A stretch of 32,595 nucleotides of DNA, from the NCBI GenBank assembly GCA_016789705.1, contig JAEUQR010000024.1, forward strand, positions 1 through 32,595, read 5' to 3'. Made by a program: the position numbers and the translations under genes. A model generated the notes under the pieces. That model did not search any database. It was not told the DNA's origin and saw only the letters and a program-made list of their open reading frames with translations. Each line of letters starts with the position of its first letter. Positions within the stretch are counted from its first letter, which is position 1. The stretch is from Acidobacteriota bacterium. Its GTDB lineage: Bacteria > Acidobacteriota > Vicinamibacteria > Vicinamibacterales > UBA2999. Of the stretch, positions 30,270 through 32,595 are shown one piece after another.

Positions 30270-30716
30270 ATGATCGCCATCGATACCAATCTGCTGGTCT
30301 ACGCCCACCGCGAGCGGACGCCGCAGCACAAGCGGGCCCGCAAGGCCATCGAGCGGGCGGCGGCGTCTTCTCGAGGCTGGGGAATGTCGGCCGCCGCACT
30401 GCCCGAGTTCTGGTCGGTCGTCACCCATCCGTCGTCCGAAGGAGGGCCCTCGACCCCAGCGCAAGCGGCGGCGTTCGTGCGCGCGCTGACCGACGCGGGC
30501 GCGGTCGTCTGGCTCCCCGGTCCTGGCTTTGGCGAGCGGCTGCTGCAGACGGCCTCAGACCTCGCGGTGAGTGGTCCGCGCATCTTCGATCTGCAGATCG
30601 CCCTGACGGCGTTTGAAGGCGGAGCCACCGAACTCTGGACGCACGACGGCGCGTTCATCACCGTGCCGGGGCTGCGCCTGTTCGACCCGTTGGCTCACGC
30701 GCGGCCAGCGGTGTGA
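30270..30716 (+). CDS. vapC: VapC-type PIN-domain ribonuclease toxin
   Basis: A 148-residue PIN-domain nuclease. The acidic metal-binding residues are intact: D5 (MIAIDTNLLVYAHR), E46 (LPEFWSV), D107 (IFDLQIA) and D126 (THDGAF), so it is likely active. VapC toxins cut tRNA or rRNA at specific sites to halt translation and are neutralised by the partner VapB. The specific RNA target cannot be predicted. Spacing to vapB indicates cotranscription. The pair looks complete. Confidence 0.88.
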   Translation: MIAIDTNLLVYAHRERTPQHKRARKAIERAAASSRGWGMSAAALPEFWSVVTHPSSEGGPSTPAQAAAFVRALTDAGAVVWLPGPGFGERLLQTASDLAVSGPRIFDLQIALTAFEGGATELWTHDGAFITVPGLRLFDPLAHARPAV

Positions 30717-30781
30717 CGGCATTGTCGCCTCGCGCGACTGGGCGCGGCGCCGAAGTTGCCGTGCGGTGACCACCCGGCCCG

Positions 30782-30787
30782 TATAAT
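30782..30787 (+). promoter_or_regulatory. perfect -10 box of the kinase gene, probably leaderless
   Basis: TATAAT ends six bases before the GTG at 30794, so transcription should begin at or next to the start codon. A -35 is not obvious: TTGCCG at 30756-30761 is 20 bases away. No Shine-Dalgarno fits between the box and the start. Confidence 0.6.
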
Positions 30788-30793
30788 CTCGCC

Positions 30794-32595
30794 GTGGCCC
30801 TGACCCCCGGCACCCGTCTTGGCGTCTACGACGTGCTCGCCGCCATTGGCGAAGGCGGCATGGGGCAGGTCTGGCGGGCGCGCGACACGAAGCTCAATCG
30901 CGAGGTGGCGCTCAAGGTGCTGCCCGATTCGTTTGCGAACGACCCGGAGCGCCTGGCGCGGTTCACGCGCGAGGCGCAGACGCTGGCGGCGCTGAATCAC
31001 CCGCACATCGCGGCTATCTACGGCCTCGAAGAATCTCACGGCGTACGTGCGCTCGTGATGGAGCTGGTCGAGGGCGACGACCTGTCGCAGCGGATCGCCC
31101 GCGGCCTTGCCTCGCCGAAGCCCGGGGGCGAAGGCGGGGCGATTCCGCTCGATGAGGCGCTGCCGATCGCGACGCAGATCGCGGAAGCGCTCGAAGCCGC
31201 GCACGAACAGGGCATCATCCATCGCGACCTGAAGCCCGCAAATATCAAGGTGCGCGCGGACGGCACCGTGAAGGTGCTCGACTTTGGTCTCTCCAAGGCG
31301 CTCGACCCGGCTACCGCGTCGAGCCCAGAAGCCATGAACTCGCCGACGATCACCTCGCCGGCGATGACGCAGGCCGGGGTCATTCTTGGTACCGCCGCCT
31401 ACATGAGCCCCGAGCAGGCGCGCGGCAAGCCCGTGGACAAGCGCGCGGACATCTGGGCGTTTGGCTGCGTGCTGTTCGAGATGCTCACGGGCACGCGCCT
31501 CTTTGCCGGCGACTCGGTGCCAGAGACGCTGGGGCTGATCTTCTCGCGCGAGCCAGACCTCACGATGCTGCCGGCGGGAACGCCCGCCCGCGTGCGCACG
31601 CTCATCGCGCGATGCCTCATGAAGGATCCCCGTCAGCGTGTGCGTGACATGGGCGACGTGCGCCTGGCGCTCGACGGCGCGTTCGAGACGGCCGTGCCGC
31701 AGTCCATCACACCAGCACCAGCGGCGCGTTCACGCGCACGGGTCGTGGCCGCCGTCGCCGTCAGCGGCCTCCTGGGGGCGCTCGTGGCTGTGGCGGCACT
31801 GTGGTCGCGGCCGGCCGCTCGTACCCCCGCACCAGAGGCCACCGCGCGCGTGTCAGTGATGGTGCCGGCCAACCGTCCGATCTCGATCAGCGGCTCGCCA
31901 ACGCGGTCGCTGGCCCTCTCGCCCGACGGCACGCAGCTCGTGTACGTGGGTGCGAACGCGGACGGGCCAGCCGATCCGCAGGGCAGGCGCACCCAATTGC
32001 TGGTGCGATCCCTCGGCACCCTGGCGGTGCGCGACCTGCCGGGCACCGCCGGGGCGCGTCAGCCGTTTTTCTCTCCCGATGGCCAGTGGGTCGGCTTCTT
32101 CACCCAGACCGGCGAACTCAGGAAGATCGCCCTCGCGGGCGGCACGCCCGTGACGCTGGTCGAGCAGATCAACGGCAGCGGGTCCAGCTTCGGCGTGTGG
32201 ACGGCGGAGGGCGCGATTGCCTTTGGCACCCCAACCACGGCGCTGCGCCTGGTGTCGGCCGAGGGTGGCGCGGTCACGGATCTCACCTCGCTCGACGTCG
32301 CCAATCGTGAAGTCAGCCACTCCTTCCCGGTGCTGACGCCATCGGGCCGGACCGTGCTCTTCGTCGTTCGCACCGGGAGTGGGGGTGTCGGCTTCCGCAC
32401 CGAAGCCGTGATGCTCGATACTGGGGCGCGTCGCCAGGTGGTGGAGAACGCGCGCCCGCTGCTCGTGCTGAGCAGCGGGCATCTCGCATTCGAACGCGAC
32501 GGCGTGGTCCTGGTCGCGCCGTTCGACCTGGACGGCCTGGCGGTGACAGGCCCCGCGGTGCCGCTGGTGGACGCCGTGCGGCGCAGTGCCACCAT
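30794..32595 (+). CDS. Ser/Thr protein kinase with beta-propeller-like C-terminus (3' truncated by window)
   Basis: An open frame from GTG 30794 to the window edge (at least 600 residues). Residues 1 to about 285 are a Hanks-type kinase: glycine loop GEGGMGQV (19-26), K41 in EVALKVL, catalytic HRDLKPAN (H143, D145), DFG with D163 and the APE-equivalent GTAAYMSPEQARG. All catalytic residues are present. A single membrane helix lies near 316-338 (ARVVAAVAVSGLLGALVAVAALW). The extracytoplasmic part has repeats of the TolB/PD40 beta-propeller kind (LALSPDGTQLVYV; PFFSPDGQWVGFF; TPSGRTVLFVV). This architecture is typical of Acidobacteriota kinases. Ligand and targets are unknown. Confidence 0.93.
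   Translation, partial: MALTPGTRLGVYDVLAAIGEGGMGQVWRARDTKLNREVALKVLPDSFANDPERLARFTREAQTLAALNHPHIAAIYGLEESHGVRALVMELVEGDDLSQRIARGLASPKPGGEGGAIPLDEALPIATQIAEALEAAHEQGIIHRDLKPANIKVRADGTVKVLDFGLSKALDPATASSPEAMNSPTITSPAMTQAGVILGTAAYMSPEQARGKPVDKRADIWAFGCVLFEMLTGTRLFAGDSVPETLGLIFSREPDLTMLPAGTPARVRTLIARCLMKDPRQRVRDMGDVRLALDGAFETAVPQSITPAPAARSRARVVAAVAVSGLLGALVAVAALWSRPAARTPAPEATARVSVMVPANRPISISGSPTRSLALSPDGTQLVYVGANADGPADPQGRRTQLLVRSLGTLAVRDLPGTAGARQPFFSPDGQWVGFFTQTGELRKIALAGGTPVTLVEQINGSGSSFGVWTAEGAIAFGTPTTALRLVSAEGGAVTDLTSLDVANREVSHSFPVLTPSGRTVLFVVRTGSGGVGFRTEAVMLDTGARRQVVENARPLLVLSSGHLAFERDGVVLVAPFDLDGLAVTGPAVPLVDAVRRSAT

Noticed and set aside
1..32595. CRISPR arrays, tRNA or rRNA genes, insertion sequences, prophage
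   Set aside because: No regularly spaced repeats, conserved RNA gene motifs, transposase or phage structural genes were found by reading. Very short or divergent tRNA-like structures cannot be excluded without a covariance search.

Overview
The window is a chromosome segment from a very GC-rich bacterium, read here as probably Acidobacteriota (Vicinamibacteria-like). That assignment is an inference from gene style: a Ser/Thr protein kinase fused to a beta-propeller-type C-terminus, MacB-type permeases in pairs, many exported lipoprotein hydrolases of the M19/M20/amidohydrolase type, frequent GTG starts and strong third-position G/C. No rRNA, tRNA, CRISPR array, transposase or phage gene was seen. 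Coding density is high and no gene-free stretch exceeds 300 bases; the longest is about 209 bases upstream of vapB, and it holds an arsR promoter/operator and a palindrome.

Layout. 1-3.5 kb: an orphan polytopic membrane protein, a cupin, an MltB-type lytic transglycosylase with an overlapping small membrane protein, a ferritin and a second cupin. 3.5-8.3 kb: an ApbA/PanE-like reductase converging on a minus-strand cluster of a DUF885-like Tat lipoprotein, a PAP2 phosphatase lacking a core His, and a YtcJ-type amidohydrolase lipoprotein. 8.3-15.5 kb: a plus-strand unit with a recognisable promoter and leader hairpin, encoding two nearly identical M20-like lipoproteins, a LolD/MacB-type ATPase and two MacB/FtsX permeases. 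The M20-like pair has replaced canonical metal ligands. 15.5-17.3 kb: two secreted cysteine-containing proteins, the first split by a frameshift. 17.3-20.1 kb: two GNAT acetyltransferases and an ABC-2 type exporter (ATPase and permease).

20.1-23.4 kb: a tightly coupled minus-strand four-gene operon (HupE/UreJ-like membrane protein, MBL-fold hydrolase, His-rich lipoprotein, outer-membrane beta-barrel). 23.4-26.0 kb: an M19 dipeptidase coupled to a PgpH-like HD phosphodiesterase without the usual large extracytoplasmic sensor. 26.0-29.0 kb: a mycothiol/DinB-type protein and FtsH. 29.0-30.7 kb: an ArsR-AHSA1 pair behind a promoter overlapped by a near-perfect 28-bp palindrome, then a VapBC toxin-antitoxin pair. 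From 30.8 kb to the edge: the kinase, with a perfect TATAAT placed so close to its GTG that the mRNA is probably leaderless.

The two best candidates for undescribed biology are the M20-like pair tied to a MacB-like exporter and the HupE/MBL/His-lipoprotein/barrel operon. Both are proposals from gene order and residues; no database search was possible.
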